Of a stretch of DNA of 64,000 nucleotides, positions 45,110 to 57,700 are shown one piece after another. Source of the stretch: Amaranthus tricolor (Eukaryota > Streptophyta > Magnoliopsida > Caryophyllales > Amaranthaceae); contig NC_080061.1 of the NCBI RefSeq assembly GCF_026212465.1, positions 18,495,959 to 18,559,958 of the forward strand. Direction: 5' to 3'. Under the pieces are notes generated by a model. That model made no database searches. It was given only the letters and a program-made list of their open reading frames with translations, and had not been told where the DNA came from. Position numbers and translations under genes: made by a program. The first letter of the stretch is position 1. The number at the start of each line of letters is the position of its first letter.

Positions 45110-45123
45110 CGTTATCAGCACCA
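45110..45123 (+). other. copia-C primer binding site
   Basis: CGTTATCAGCACCA directly follows the LTR. It is of the type GTTATCAGCAC, complementary to an internal part of initiator-Met tRNA and used by several plant copia lineages. Confidence 0.75.
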
Positions 45124-45195
45124 ATTTTCGCTCTCAAAAATCCAAGAAGGTAATATTTTTTTTTCAAAACATAATAACATTTTTTTAGCCACAAT

Positions 45196-45552
45196 ATGGA
45201 CCAACAATCAAATGGTATCAATATTATTATTCAAGGTGTTACTAACATCGTTTGATACTTTAACCTTGAAGAAAATTGTATATATATTACTACCAACCCA
45301 GCTAATAGTTGTTCAAACCAACTGCGAAGACATAATCCAAATAATACCCATATAAATGAAAACTCAATGCCAAGTCCCAATAATGCAACTAATTCACAAG
45401 CACAACGACCTACTAATCACCCACTACAATCTACTGATAACCCACCAGTCCAACCTACTAATGATCCTACAGTCCCACAACAAAGTAATAAAAGAAAAAA
45501 TGACGAAGGCGAAGAAACTAGTAGCAAACGTTTTCAGACTATTAACCCATAA
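45196..45552 (+). pseudogene. copia-C leader ORF-a: Asn/Pro/Gln-rich with basic C-terminal cluster
   Basis: From ATG 45196 the frame runs 118 codons to TAA, with one in-frame TGA at 45253-45255. It begins MDQQSNGINIIIQGVTNIV, becomes rich in Asn, Pro, Thr and Gln, and ends with a cluster resembling a bipartite nuclear localisation signal (SNKRKNDEGEETSSKRF). No known family. If translated in intact relatives it would be a separate small protein ahead of gag. Confidence 0.4.
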
Positions 45553-45949
45553 AATAATTTGTTTTAATAATGTCGTTTAACCTTTATGTTCGTTTTTTTT
45601 ACTTTTTCAGCCGTCTATATGGACTGGCTAATTTAGCATTGTTATCGCCTTTATGGACGGTTTTATCTCTATTTATCTGATCATATCATCATATTATGTG
45701 CATATGCATTCGGTTACTTTAAAATTATATACATCAAAATTTTATATATTTATAAGTATATAATCGCTTAATAAACTCATAAATTTAATTTCACCTTCAA
45801 ATAATAAATAACGATTTTATTTGATTCTATTTTTTTAACATTATAATGATAAATTGTCTTAATTTACCTATAACACATATTATTAGCAGACATGACTACA
45901 TTATTTCTACACAACATCAAATTCTTTTTTAATTGTAAAAATATCACCC

Positions 45950-46012
45950 TGGGATGAATGCCAGAGTGGTCCGAAAATTATAATTTAAGTAAATCGTCAA
46001 GGGTTCGATTCT
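45950..46012 (+). other. tRNA-like (SINE-like) pol III promoter sequence
   Basis: TGCCAGAGTGG (45959-45969) resembles a tRNA A box and GGGTTCGATTC (46001-46011) a B box, about 31 bp apart, followed by an AAT-rich tail (46019-46089). This is the layout of a tRNA-derived retroposon such as a short SINE. Acceptor and anticodon stems are not convincing, so it is not a functional tRNA. Confidence 0.45.
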
Positions 46013-46018
46013 AAAAAA

Positions 46019-46021
46019 ATA

Positions 46022-46089
<68 letters not shown>
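46019..46089. repeat. (AAT)n microsatellite
   Basis: About 70 bp of AAT units directly after the tRNA-like sequence. Confidence 0.95.
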
Positions 46090-46091
<2 letters not shown>

Positions 46092-46140
46092 CCATTTTTT
46101 TAATCTTGGAGATCAATTATGAAAATGGTCTTTTTACCCC

Positions 46141-46150
46141 CTATAAATAG
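46141..46150 (+). promoter_or_regulatory. TATA box inside copia-C leader
   Basis: CTATAAATAG is a perfect plant TATA box, 106 bp before the ATG of leader ORF-b and followed by a CA-rich, then CT-rich stretch that looks like a 5'UTR. Confidence 0.5.
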
Positions 46151-46255
46151 GGTCTTCTACCCGTCACAAACACACACACACCACTTACACCTTATCCCAA
46201 ACACAATAAATAAATAAAACTTTTTTTCTTCATCTTCTTCTTCCTTCAACCATCC

Positions 46256-46396
46256 ATGGCAAACAATACATCTACAAACACCCACATCAATCCAATTGCC
46301 GACAATATAAGTAAAATACTAGAAGCATTCCTTATCATTATGGGTTTAATTGTATTACTCGTAGCGCTAATGCTCTACCTGATTATCCAAAAATAA
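46256..46396 (+). CDS. copia-C leader ORF-b: 46-residue single-pass membrane peptide
   Basis: ATG in good context (CCATCCATGGC) to TAA, 46 codons, intact although the surrounding gag and pol are full of stops. A short polar Asn/Thr start is followed by one strongly hydrophobic helix (FLIIMGLIVLLVALMLYLII). No family recognised. With the TATA box and 5'UTR-like sequence it resembles a tiny transcription unit inside the leader. It could instead be a fragment of a captured gene. Confidence 0.4.
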   Translation: MANNTSTNTHINPIADNISKILEAFLIIMGLIVLLVALMLYLIIQK

Positions 46397-46601
46397 ATTA
46401 TAAATCTTGTATTTGTTTAGCAATTTGTATTTTGCTTTATCATCTATTAATACTATCTATTTTATTTATATTTATGATTATATTGTGCTTATTATATTTG
46501 AGATATTAAATCAGGGGGAGATAATACTAATATACTTAAATATCTCTAATGATACACAAAATCATTAAATAACCGTGTCATTTTCTCAATTGTAGAAAAT
46601 A

Positions 46602-47692
46602 ATGACTGATCTCAAAAAGAGAAAATTCAATGCCCTGGAATTAACAGGAAATAATTTTATATAATGGGCCTCAGGTGTCAAATTATATCTAAAAGGAAAA
46701 AGTTTATTATACACAATAATTGAACTTAATCCCGCCGACAAAGGAAAGGGTATTGAAAGAGATCCCATAAAAATTGAGGAAGATAAGGCAAAAGTTGCAT
46801 CAATTTTGAGACATCATTTAACCGACAGTTTCAAACACGAATTATGAGGACCTAAAATTACTTTGGGAAGAGCTAAATGAAAGATTTGGCCATAATAAAA
46901 GTGTACTTCTCCCAAAGGCCATCGATGAATGGCGAGAGTTAAGATTTCAAGATTTCAAATCAATTAGTGATTATAATTCAACACTTCATCTGATAAAATC
47001 AAAATTAGTCTATCGTGGACAAATAATAACAGATGAAGAAATGATAGGAAAAACATTATCAACCTTTCACGTAAATAGTATTTTGTTACAACAACAATAT
47101 CGTGAAAGGCATTTCAAGAAATATCATGAATTGCTGAAAAACACTTCTTGTTACGGAACAAAATAACGAACTATTATTGAAAAATCACAATAAGAGACCT
47201 GTGGGGACTATGCCCTTTAATGAGACAACTATGATTGAGAAGAATGTGCGCCATCGAGGTCGTGGGAACTATTTCATAAGAGGCAGAGGTCATGGAAAAT
47301 ATCACGAAAAGAGCGGCATGAATACTTTTGAACAAGGAAATTTCAATGGCCGTGGTCGTGGTCATGGACTTAGTCGTGGCCGCGGACGTAGCCACATTTA
47401 TGAAAGAAATATATTTACCCCCCGAAATGATAATTTTAAACAAGTCCAGAAACACAAAAGCACATGTAATAGATGTGGCATGACTGGACATTGGGGGCGA
47501 ACTTGCCGTACCGCCAAACATTTAATGGATTTATATCAAGCTTCCCAGAAAAACAAAGCAAAAGGGGCAGAAGCAAATTTTGTAAATGAAGCAAGTGCAT
47601 CTGGGCCCACCTTAGATGTCTCCGATTTCTTTAATGAGGATGTGAACCTCCACAAACTTGATCCCCAAGAAGAAGATAATTACATCTTTTGA
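46602..47692 (+). pseudogene. copia-C gag
   Basis: From ATG 46602 the gag start is clear (FNALELTGNNFI), then a TAA at 46662-46664 and further stops. The UBN2-type middle (AIDEWRELRFQDFKSISDYN) and an Arg/Gly-rich stretch (GRGRGHGLSRGRGR) precede a canonical CCHC knuckle CNRCGMTGHWGRTC (near 47466-47507). Not translatable as one protein. Confidence 0.88.
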
Positions 47693-47825
47693 GCTGACCA
47701 GATGCATTTTCCGTTTATCTAACTTGTTTTCATTTGATAAGTTGTAATTCTCTACTTATGTTTTTGTAATGAGAATTTTGGCTTTATATTAATAATATAC
47801 ATTTTTTTTCTTCTCTTGTCTTAGA

Positions 47826-48355
47826 AAAGGAAATGTCAGTAAGTGGATCAACATTTCATTGCCTCCTGGACAGTGGAGCAACACATACGATATTGAAAAA
47901 TCGAAAAATATTTTTTAAACCTAAAATTGCTTGAGGCAAATGTCAATACCATATCAGGAACAACAAAATTAATCGAATGCACTGGAAAAGCATGCATCAT
48001 ACTTCCTATGGGGACAAAATTAGTAACAAATGATGCACTATACTCGAGTAAATCTCGAAGAAATCTTATCAGATTTAAGGCAATACGGCAAAATGGTTAC
48101 CATATGAAAACCAAAATCATAAATGAAAAATAATTCTTATGCCTTACAGCAGAAAGTAATGGAATGAAAATTATCCTTGAAAGGATGCCAGCATATTCAT
48201 CGGGGTTGTATCTCACACATATACACCCGATTAAAATAAATGTGATAAGACTAAACAATAAGGAGCTATTCACTTTATGGCATGACCGCTTAGGTCATCC
48301 TGGCACTGGGATGATGTATAAAATAATAGAAAATTCAGTCGGGCATCCACTATGA
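47826..48355 (+). pseudogene. copia-C protease and pre-integrase domain
   Basis: FHCLLDSGATHTIL (from about 47850) is an intact aspartic protease active site, followed by a stop. ELFTLWHDRLGHPGTGMMYK (48260-48330) is the GAG-pre-integrase HHCC region. Frames change between them. Confidence 0.85.
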
Positions 48356-48399
48356 AATATTAAGATTCCTCAGTCAAATGAGCTCTTATGCACCTCTTG

Positions 48400-49165
48400 T
48401 TCTCTTGGAAAATTTATTACTAGACCATCAGTAAATAAGATTGTTACTGAATCTCCTATATTTCTTGAAAGAATTCAAGGAGATATATGTGAGTCAATTA
48501 ATCCACCATGTGGACCTTTTAGGTACTTCATGGTCTTAATAGACGCTTCCACAAGATGGTCACATGTAAGCCTTCTATCAAGTAGAAACAATGCATTTGC
48601 AAAACTACTTGCACAAATCATTCAATTGAAAAATCATTTTCCTGATTATACAATAAAAAGTATTAGATTGGACAATGCCGGCGAATTCACATCTCAAACT
48701 TTTAATGATTATTGCATGTCAATTGGAATTAAAGTGGAACACCCTGTGCCACATGTTAACACACAAAATGGTCTTGCTGAATCCTTAATTAAGAGATTGC
48801 AATTAATTGCAAGACCACTGCTAATGAAATCAAAATTATCATCTTCGGCCTGGGGTTATGCAATATTATATGCAGCATCATTGATTAGGCTAAGATCTAC
48901 AACTTATCATAAATATTCGCCAATGCAATTAGTAGCTGGTCATGAACCAAATATTTCACATTTGAAAATCTTTGGATGCGCTGTATATGTACCCATTGCT
49001 CCCCCTCAACGTACAAAAATGAGTCCACAAAGAAGAATGGGAATATATGTCGGTTTTGAATCTCCATCAATCATTCGGTATCTTGAACCATTAACTGGTG
49101 ATCAATTTCAAGCTAGATTTGCTGATTGCCACTTTAATGAGACAATATTCCCATCCTTAGGGTGA
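48400..49165 (+). pseudogene. copia-C integrase
   Basis: CTSCSLGK ends the zinc-binding region. The catalytic Asp is in FMVLIDASTRWSHVSLLS, the second Asp in IRLDNAGEFTSQTF and the Glu in NGLAESLIKRLQLIARPLL. HLKIFGCAVYVPI is the usual copia C-terminal motif. From 48530 it is open for 211 codons. Confidence 0.88.
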
Positions 49166-49171
49166 GAGAAT

Positions 49172-50490
49172 GTGGACTTACAGAAAAGAAAAATGGAACT
49201 TATTTGGAAAGCAACACATTTAGAATATTTAGACCCAAAAACAAAATCATGTGAACAAGAAGTACAACGATTTGTTCATCTACAAAGTGTTGCTAACCAA
49301 TTATCTGATGCATTCACAAATACTAAGAGAGTTACAAAATCACATATACCAGCAGCAAATACTCCTGCTCGAATAGAAATTCCTGATGAAAAGGCAATAA
49401 GTGATGAAATTGTTGTGCAAAGAAAGCGTGGAAGGCCACTTGGTTCAAAAGATTTAAAACCAAGAAAATTGAGAAAACAAGAAGGTGCACCAAATGATAC
49501 TCAAAATGAAAATGAAAATAAAGGAGAAAATCAAGACATCTCCGATAATGAAAAAGATGAAAATTATGAAACCTCAATAATTTATATTTTCTCCAAGAAA
49601 AAATGGAATCGAAAAAGGGTCATTCTAAATGAATCCTTTGCTTATTCCGTAGCTATTGATATAATAAATGATGAAAATGATCTTGAGCCAATATCGATAA
49701 ATGAATGCAGAAAAAGACCTGATTGGTCAAGATGGAAAGAAGCAAGCAGAATTAAAATCATTAGAATAAAGAGAAGTTTTTGGGGAAATTTACAAACTCC
49801 AAAAGGCATAAAACCCATAGGCTTCAAATGGGTATTTGTAAGAAAAAGAAATGAGAAGAATGAAATTGTCAGATACAAGGACTTGTAGCTCAAGGTTTTT
49901 TCTCAAATGCCAGGAATTGATTATGAAGAAACATATTCCCCATTAGTTGATGCAACCACACTCAGATTTTTGGTAAGTTTAACAGTTTCTCAATGCCTAC
50001 ACATGACATTGATGGATGTCATAGCTGCGTATTTATATGGGTCACTCAACATAGACATCTATATGATGGTTCCTGAAGGATTAAACTTACCAATAAAGAA
50101 TGTACCTAGAGAAATGTTCTATAAATTTAAAGAAATCATTGTATGGATTAAAGCAATCTGGGTGAATGTGGTATAATCGTTTGAGTGAATACCTTATGAA
50201 AGCAGGATTCAAAAACAACCAAATTAGCCCATGTGTATTCATCAAACAATCTCAATTCGGTTTCGTAATAATTGCTGTGTATGTAGATGACTTAAATCTG
50301 ATCGGAACTCCAAGAGAAATTGAGATAACAGCTAAATATTTGATGAGGGAATTTGAGATGAAGGATTTAGGAAAAACTAAATTCTGTCTTGGACTACAAA
50401 TTAAACATTTGAAAAGTGGAATATTTGTCCATCAGAGCAATTATACTGAGAAAGTTTTAAAACGATTTTCACATGGAAAAGGCTAATCCA
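49172..50490 (+). pseudogene. copia-C linker and reverse transcriptase
   Basis: VQRKRGRPLGSKDLKPRK is the AT-hook-like linker seen in some plant copia elements. RT blocks follow: KPIGFKWVFVRKRNEKNEIV, MPGIDYEETYSPLVDATTLR and the catalytic VYVDDLNLIG (50280-50310), then EFEMKDLGKTKFCLGLQI. Frames shift at about 49890, 50160 and 50486. Confidence 0.88.
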
Positions 50491-50559
50491 CTAAGTTCCC
50501 CAATGGTGATATGATCACTAAACATAAAAGATGACCCATTCCGTCCGCAAGAAGAAGAC

Positions 50560-51250
50560 GAAGAAATTTTAGGCCCAGAAGTGCCATACTTGAATGCCAT
50601 TGGTGCCTTAATGTACTTAGCAAATAATACAAGACCTGATATAGCATTTTCTGTAAATTTATTAGCTAGGTATAGCAATGCACCAACAGAAAGACACTGG
50701 AATGGGGTAAAACATCTATTTCAATACCTAAAGGGAACTATAGACCTTGGATTATTTTTCCAGTCAGGAAATGATGCCATACTCACTGGATATGCTGATG
50801 CAGGATATCTATTTGATCCACATATGACCAAGTCACAAATTGGATATGTATTTACATATGCAGGAACCGTAATATTTTGGAAATCAACAAAACAAACTCT
50901 AACGGCTACATCCTCAAATCATGCAGAACTTATAGCTTTATATGAAGCCGAGAGTGTGTAGGGTTGAGATCCATGATCAACCAGCTCCAAAAAGATTGTG
51001 GCTTAAACGATACAACTAGGGCACCAACTACAATTTAAGAAGATAATGATGCATGTATTAACCAAGTCAGAGAAGGATACATCCGGGGAGACAAAACAAA
51101 ACACTTGTCACCAAAATTATTCTTCGCACATGATTTGCAGAAAGATAAAAAGATAAAAGTCCAAGAAATTCAATTCTGTGAAAACCCCGCTGATTTATTC
51201 ACAAAGTCACTCCCGTCAAAGCAATTCGAATATTTGGTACGCAAGATTGG
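50560..51250 (+). pseudogene. copia-C RNase H
   Basis: YLNAIGALMYLANNTRPDIA joins RT and RNase H. YADAGYLFDP and TVIFWKSTKQTLTATSSNHA contain RNase H motifs, and NPADLFTKSLP-like sequence near 51185-51220 marks the C-terminus. Several stops. Confidence 0.85.
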
Positions 51251-51450
51251 AATGTGCCGACTTCGAGACATATGTTAACTTCAGGGGGAGAAATATGCTC
51301 ACTGTACTCTTTTTTCCTTTGATCATTTTTTTTCCCACTAGGTTTTTCCAGATAAAGGTTAACCCTGATAAAGGTTTTTAATGAGACAATTTTAAGATTA
51401 TGAATATCATAATAAAATTTCCACATATATGTAATGTATTCAAGGGGGAG

Positions 51451-51647
51451 TGTTGTGATTGATGTAACAACTCATGAATGCATTGAGTTGTGTGTTACTA
51501 TCCTTTGTAATAGTAACACATTTGTTTCCTCTTAATATCTTGCACTATATATATGTGCAAGTTCTTGTAATACTGAGATAGATAATAAAACAAAAGATAA
51601 ATCGATATATATCCATATAAGTTTTTCTTTCTCCCTGCCTTTTAATA
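51451..51647 (+). repeat. copia-C 3' LTR
   Basis: 197 bp, very similar to the 5' LTR. Its TATA box (51546-51554) points towards the proteasome gene, whose ATG lies 180 bp downstream of it. Confidence 0.95.
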
Positions 51648-51734
51648 GAATCTTGATTCTTGCTTAGAAAGAAAAGGCATCATTTATGTCCTTAATCCTT
51701 TTTCACTAACCTTAATCTTGACCAAAGAACTACC

Positions 51735-54700
51735 ATGGCGAAGCAAAATGCAAACTGGTCTCCCTACGATTTCAATGGAGGGTAATTTCTCTCTTCCTAA
51801 ATCAACTCTTTCGTATATGTTTTCTCTTAATTTTCCATTTACCTGTTTATCTTTTTTTGTGGAAAAATCAGAACTTGTGTTGCAGTAGCTGGTGCAGACT
51901 ACTGTGTGATCGCTGCTGATACGCGGATGTCAACTGGATATAACATCCTTACTCGGGATTACTCCAAGATTTGCAAGCTGTACTCTTTTTAAATGATTTT
52001 TATGTTTCTGATTTATTTTGTTATTATCTTCGTTGTTTTTGCTTTATGGATTGTTATTGGATAGCTGTATTTGAAGATGCTTGATGGGATTTAGAATAAT
52101 TTTTAGCTGTTTAATGTTAATGCTAGGGAATGAGAGATATTGATTTAAAAATTAGCGCTTTTGTCTGTAAAGGTTTAATCTCTGACCTGTTTGCCTAATT
52201 TTTAGAGAAACCCTAAGTTTTATGAAGTTTGAAGAGTTGCTTATTGTGTATATGACTAAAGAACATATTAGAAGTTGGGGTGTACATTTTTGTATAACAG
52301 TAGAAGTAAATATTTTAGTGAGGTGCCTCTGGTATTTGTAGATTTTTAAGTAAGCAACTAACCTAACCACAAAATGCTATTTGATATTTGATGAAGTGCA
52401 ACCTTTGAACCCTTTCATTTGAGCCTCAACTTTGCAATTTTTTATTATGTTTAAAAGGCATTCCACCAAACACTCGATGTTTTTGTGTCTTTAGAACTGA
52501 CTGTTTGAGATAAGTCAGGAACTTGAGACAATGTAAAAGCAAACTACTTTCACCAAGAGTCTTTGATGATAGTAGGTTGTGTCATCCATGATTCTCAAGC
52601 TCACCTATAACTAGATTATTTTGTGCTTGGTTGTGACTAATTGGAACATCCAAGATCAAACAAGAGGGAAGGATGGCAATGTGTTTGGGGTTGTGTTTAC
52701 GCTCGGTTTTGTATGAATTTATGATAATTTTATGAGATTTCATATTGATGTAGTGAGGATCAAAGAGAATGTCGTGTAGGGAATGAGAAGAATGAAGATT
52801 GAACGTTGATTAACTTTGTTGATAAAGACACACCAATACAAGACTCAAAGAGGACATGTGATTTGATGTAGTGTAAAACGACATTAGTCAAACTCTAACT
52901 CTTAATGATAGAAGCACCACTAAGAATTAAAGGCTTCTAAGGTCACAATTCATGTTTCACCATGAACAAGCATAGAAACTTTTCTAACTTGAATTCTAAT
53001 CCAAGAATTGAATGTAAGACAAAGTATAAAGCAAAGCTTTGGTTTTATAAAGTTTCAACAAAGGAATTTTTCCAAAGAATGCAAGTATTTTTAGGCAAAC
53101 TAAGGAAATAAATTAAACTACGTAGCTTATTACACGTAAATTAGAGCACTGTAATGGTGCAACCTCTTTTTGGTAGTTGAGTAACTTCCTTCATTATTCA
53201 AAAATTAGAGAGGGAGTACTAAGCCATGTTGCACGCCTATATTACCTCTATGATATTGGGTTTGCATTTGAAATCTTGGTTTTTCGAGTGCTTGAAGAAA
53301 AACAATTCCACCCCTCCTTGAGTTTACACGTCTAGCGACGTCAAATTCCTCAAGTGTGTGTTTGGATGGAAGGAAATGGAGGGAAAGAAAAAGGAGGGAT
53401 TTGGAGGGAGGTAGAATCTCTTTTTGGATAGCAAAATGGGAAGGTAGGGATTTGGAGGGTAGGGAATTGGAAGGATATTATGGATACTTTTTGTTAAGGT
53501 TCCACTCTCTCCAAAGTTGAAATTGAAGGGATGAATTCCATCTCCCTTCCATTCCCTCCTATACAAACTAGAGCTATTTTCTTTCCGTTTCTCTTCCCTT
53601 CCTCTTCCCTCTCTTGCTTTTCTCTCTAAAATTGTTATCCAAAGATAGTGTAATTGCCTACTAACACTTCTTTTTTGAATGACTACCATAACCTCCTTAC
53701 CTTTTATATATTTGATAGGGAAAGAAACTTATCCTATGTTTTGTTCTTTATCAAGTACATGGAAGTTAGATGTTCTTGACTTTCTCTTCACACAAGCCTA
53801 TTCTTATTTGTTCAATGACTTTTTCACTAGCTAATTCTTTCATCACGTGTATGATTTAGTTCTTAAGTATTACTCCCTCCAATTCACTCCAATTCCCTCC
53901 AATTGTCCTATTTTACTTTATTCACTCTATCCAATGTACATTTCGATCCTAAATATATCTAATCGTGCATAATGAAATGTTGTAAATGTTTGATAGTAAT
54001 AAAATTTTTTACATTGAGACGAATCAAATAGTATCTCACTTAATCATGTTTTAACTTATAGATTAAGAATAAAATACATATTAAGAGCGATATATCTATA
54101 AAGTGGATTTATGATGACGTGTCAATATTAATGATGGGCATTCTAGCAAATTCTCACATAGTCTTGTTATCTTTATATACCGTTGACACATAATCAAAGT
54201 GAGTTTTTGAAATTAATAAAATAGTTTCTTTTTTGTTCTTTTTCTCTTGCTTTCTTTCTTCTTTCTTGTTTTGGGCAAATATAAGACATACTCAAAACTA
54301 AGTGTGTTACAACCGATATCAGAGCAAATCGATTCTTGGAAATTAGAATAGTTATCTGGCAACTGACGATTTCAGTTTACAGAAAGTTCACCATGACAGA
54401 GTATTCAAGGTATCAACAATGGAAGAGACCACAAGAAACCAAAACTGCAATTGATACAAGTGAAGATTATTAAAAATTGCTCAAGGAATACCACAAACAA
54501 ACAATGGAGTTACACACTTAGAGAGAAGGTTAAAAAGAGTCCTCCATACAGATCAAAACTCATTTAGAATAGTTTGAGAGAAGATTAGAAAGATATTTTA
54601 AGATTTTTTGAAGTCTTATTTCAGGAAGAAAATGGATCAAGAATCTGAAGAATATAAAGGAGTTAAAGAAAAAAAAAGGAATGTGAAAATGGTTGCGAAA

Positions 54701-57700
54701 AAGACTAATAGTGTAATTTTCAAACATTTCAAAAAAAGATTAGGAAAAGTTCCAGTTGAGGAAACCTATATCCACGAAAATTGTCTGAAATTTGCTAGAA
54801 ATTGTCAAGTGTTGGTCCAAAAAATAAAGAAGGGTAAGAAATTAAGGTTTCCAAAGAAGAAACAAAATAAAATCAAGAAAGAAGACAAAAAAGAAAAAGG
54901 AAAAAAAGGAACAAAACTGAAAACAAAGATGGGAACCCTGAGTTTGGAAAAGAAATCTGACGAGTCTGCAAAAGAGAAGAGGTGGAGAATCGGTCAACGA
55001 CGAGGACCAAGAAGAGACGATTGTGTTGTGGGTTGTGGATCTGGAGGTGGCCCTGGAAAAAACCGACATAGATGGAGGTGGTCGAAAAATGAGGACTAAG
55101 TATCCATGGTGGTTCTTAGTTAGCCGAGAAAGACCACCGAAGAAAGAAGGAGGCGACGACAGCGACGCAACCATGGTTGTTAGTTGAACAAGAGGGAGCA
55201 TCCAAAAATGGAGAATATCAGATGAAGCTGTTTTGCTTAATTTTTGCATATTTTGCTTAATTTTTTTTCTAGCTTCTGACCAATTTTCAAAACTATGAAG
55301 CTGTTTCTTTCGGTTCTTTTTTTTCATTCTATACCTATCCAATATTTTCAAGCTTATTTCTAACCAAATTTTTGCTGCCTTAACTCATTCTATCGTTTAG
55401 ACTTAATTCTATTTAGCCTTAAAATCTTAACCAAAATTTTCAAGCCTCGTCGTGACCATATTTTTTTTCCCTTACTCATTTAATTCCTTGTAGCCCAATT
55501 ATTCTCTACGCATCTTAACGTTTACACAAGCTCCGTTTTGGTTACGGCCGAGCGATTTTCTAAGCGGCTTGAGAGTAAGGTGGAACTTCAGGCGGTCGGT
55601 AGTTTGATATATCAATAAAAGAGATTTATGATTACTTGTCAATATTAATAAAGGGCATTCTGGTAAATTCACATTTAGTCTTATTATCTTTATGTACTAT
55701 TAGATGTAATTAAAGGGAGTTTTTGGAATTTAATGAAATAGTTTTAGGATCAGCAGGGCTCGAACACTGCACAATCAATTTTCTTTTATTATTGTATGTT
55801 CCTTCATTCTTGCATTCTTTCTTCTTTCGTCTTCTGAGCAGATATCAGACATACTCAACACTGGGTGTGTGAGAGATAGATGAGCAGTGTTAATAATGCG
55901 AATTTGTTAATTGCATTGAATTTGAGGGAGTAAAACACTTTAAAAACTCCAAAAAAATTCAACTAAGAGTTGAAGCGTTGAACATACTAAAGATTGCAAA
56001 CACTCTAAACATACTTGAAAGATGAAATTATACTTAATAAAGCATAACTAAACTACTTGGATGAATGATTCGTACGAGTTGACTAATTCTTGTTCTCCTT
56101 GGTGCTAAACATGAAATAGCTTGCCTTGTTGCCTTTGTGAACTTAGACATTAGGAAATTATGTGAGCGGTTTGCTAACAACAGATCTATATCCCATAGCT
56201 CTTTCAAAAAGTATTACGTATAAGCTATACATATTCTCAGGTTCACCTCGTTAATCCTCATACAGTAGATAAGCACCGGAAGTATTCTTTTGACATATCC
56301 ATTTTTCACGGAAATGAGTCATTGCATTAATGAACAAAAGGCTTCTTCTCAGTTTGATTGATTCGCCCTTTATTGTTCATAATATTCTGTGGAAACATTA
56401 TTTGTTTCTCTTGTTTTGTTGCTGCCTTTAAACATGTAAAATTATATAGAAATTTTCTTTTATTTCAATGTTGGATCTGGAAGCTATTGATGGTCCTAAA
56501 TCCTGTTTTCATTGACCTTGCAGTGCTGATAAAAGTCTGTTAGCTTCATCAGGATTTCAGGCTGATGTGCGGGCCTTACAAAAACATTTAGAAGCAAGGC
56601 ACCTGGTAAACTTCTCAAAGCCTGATTAGATTAATGTTTTTAATACAGATGAGCTCTGTAAAGGTATATGGTTTAAAATGACTGAAAAGTGTAAAACTTA
56701 GGTAGTTACTCAGTAAATGATCACCTACTTTCCTTAAATTATTTGACATAAAAATGCATACATCAAGTGTTTTACTAGTTTTACCTTCAATGTTCTTCTG
56801 AAAATTACAATCTTATATGCTATAGAAGCTGTTTTTGATGTTGGCCACGTGGTGCACATAAAATTTGTAAATCTTTAGCTAGTTATCACTTCTGCTAAAT
56901 AAAAGATTTTAATGAAGAATATCTTTGGAGGGGCTCTGGCTATGTATTATCTACTGGACAACACATAGAAGTACCTGATTCGGGGTGGTTGGGACTATAC
57001 AGGTGGTGCTGAATACAATTTTTGTTGTACTTATAAGTATCTTTAGATATTTTCTGGTCATATCCAATAGTTGCAATACATCCTGTCTGTTAACATATAA
57101 TTTTGGAGTAAGTTTTTTAGAATGTCTTTTTGGCTACGCTAAACAATTCTTGTATCCCCTTCTAGATAATCTGATTGTGAATTGGTAAGGTTATGTATAT
57201 TTTGGACTTCCGAATACTTCTATTTATTTTATGTATTGGAAAAATGTCTTTCATGGAGAAACATTCATTTGTTAGATAGCTTTTGTGCTTGATGGACATG
57301 CATTTATAGTTTGAGTCATTAAGAAGATGGTATACTTTTTTGAGGTATTGAATGAGTTATTGTTATCTTTCATCTGTAGTTTCTCTCTCTTTCAATGATC
57401 CTTCTTTGACCTTGATATAGGTTGCCAAAGGTGTATCAAGTGATTGGACGAGCCCCTAGTTTCTATCCCTTAGTATTAGAAAGAAAAAAGTCTTTGACCT
57501 TTCTCCTCACCCTCAATTGTCCATCTCCATACGTGTATCTTAATGATATATGCTTGATTATTTGGTTCAACGGATTTGTTGTTTTCATTGTTGTGAATAT
57601 GTATTTTCTCAAAGCTAGATGCATCATGCGCGTGTAGATTGGTGTGCAGAGTTGACTTTCTTTTCTGTCAAAGTTTCATCATTTTGATAATTTGTTGGTA

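Larger units (their letters stand above)
44900..51647 (+). mobile_element. copia-C: Ty1/copia retrotransposon with accessory leader ORFs
   Basis: 6,748 bp with short LTRs (210 and 197 bp), duplication GAATC (44895-44899, 51648-51652), primer site CGTTATCAGCACCA and purine tract CAAGGGGGAG before the 3' LTR. Gag, protease, integrase, RT and RNase H are all recognisable on the plus strand but interrupted by many stops. The leader between LTR and gag is unusually long (about 1.5 kb) and holds two extra ORFs, a tRNA-like pol III sequence and a TATA box. It inserted just upstream of the proteasome gene, in the same orientation. Confidence 0.95.

Noticed and set aside
54608..55099. Lys-rich 150-codon ORF in PBF1 intron 2
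   Set aside because: Low complexity, begins with a non-ATG codon in the longest frame, lies inside a non-autonomous LTR element and has no domain.
55741..55775. tRNA B-box-like word GGGCTCGAACACTGC
   Set aside because: No A box at a suitable distance and no cloverleaf; treated as chance within an LTR.
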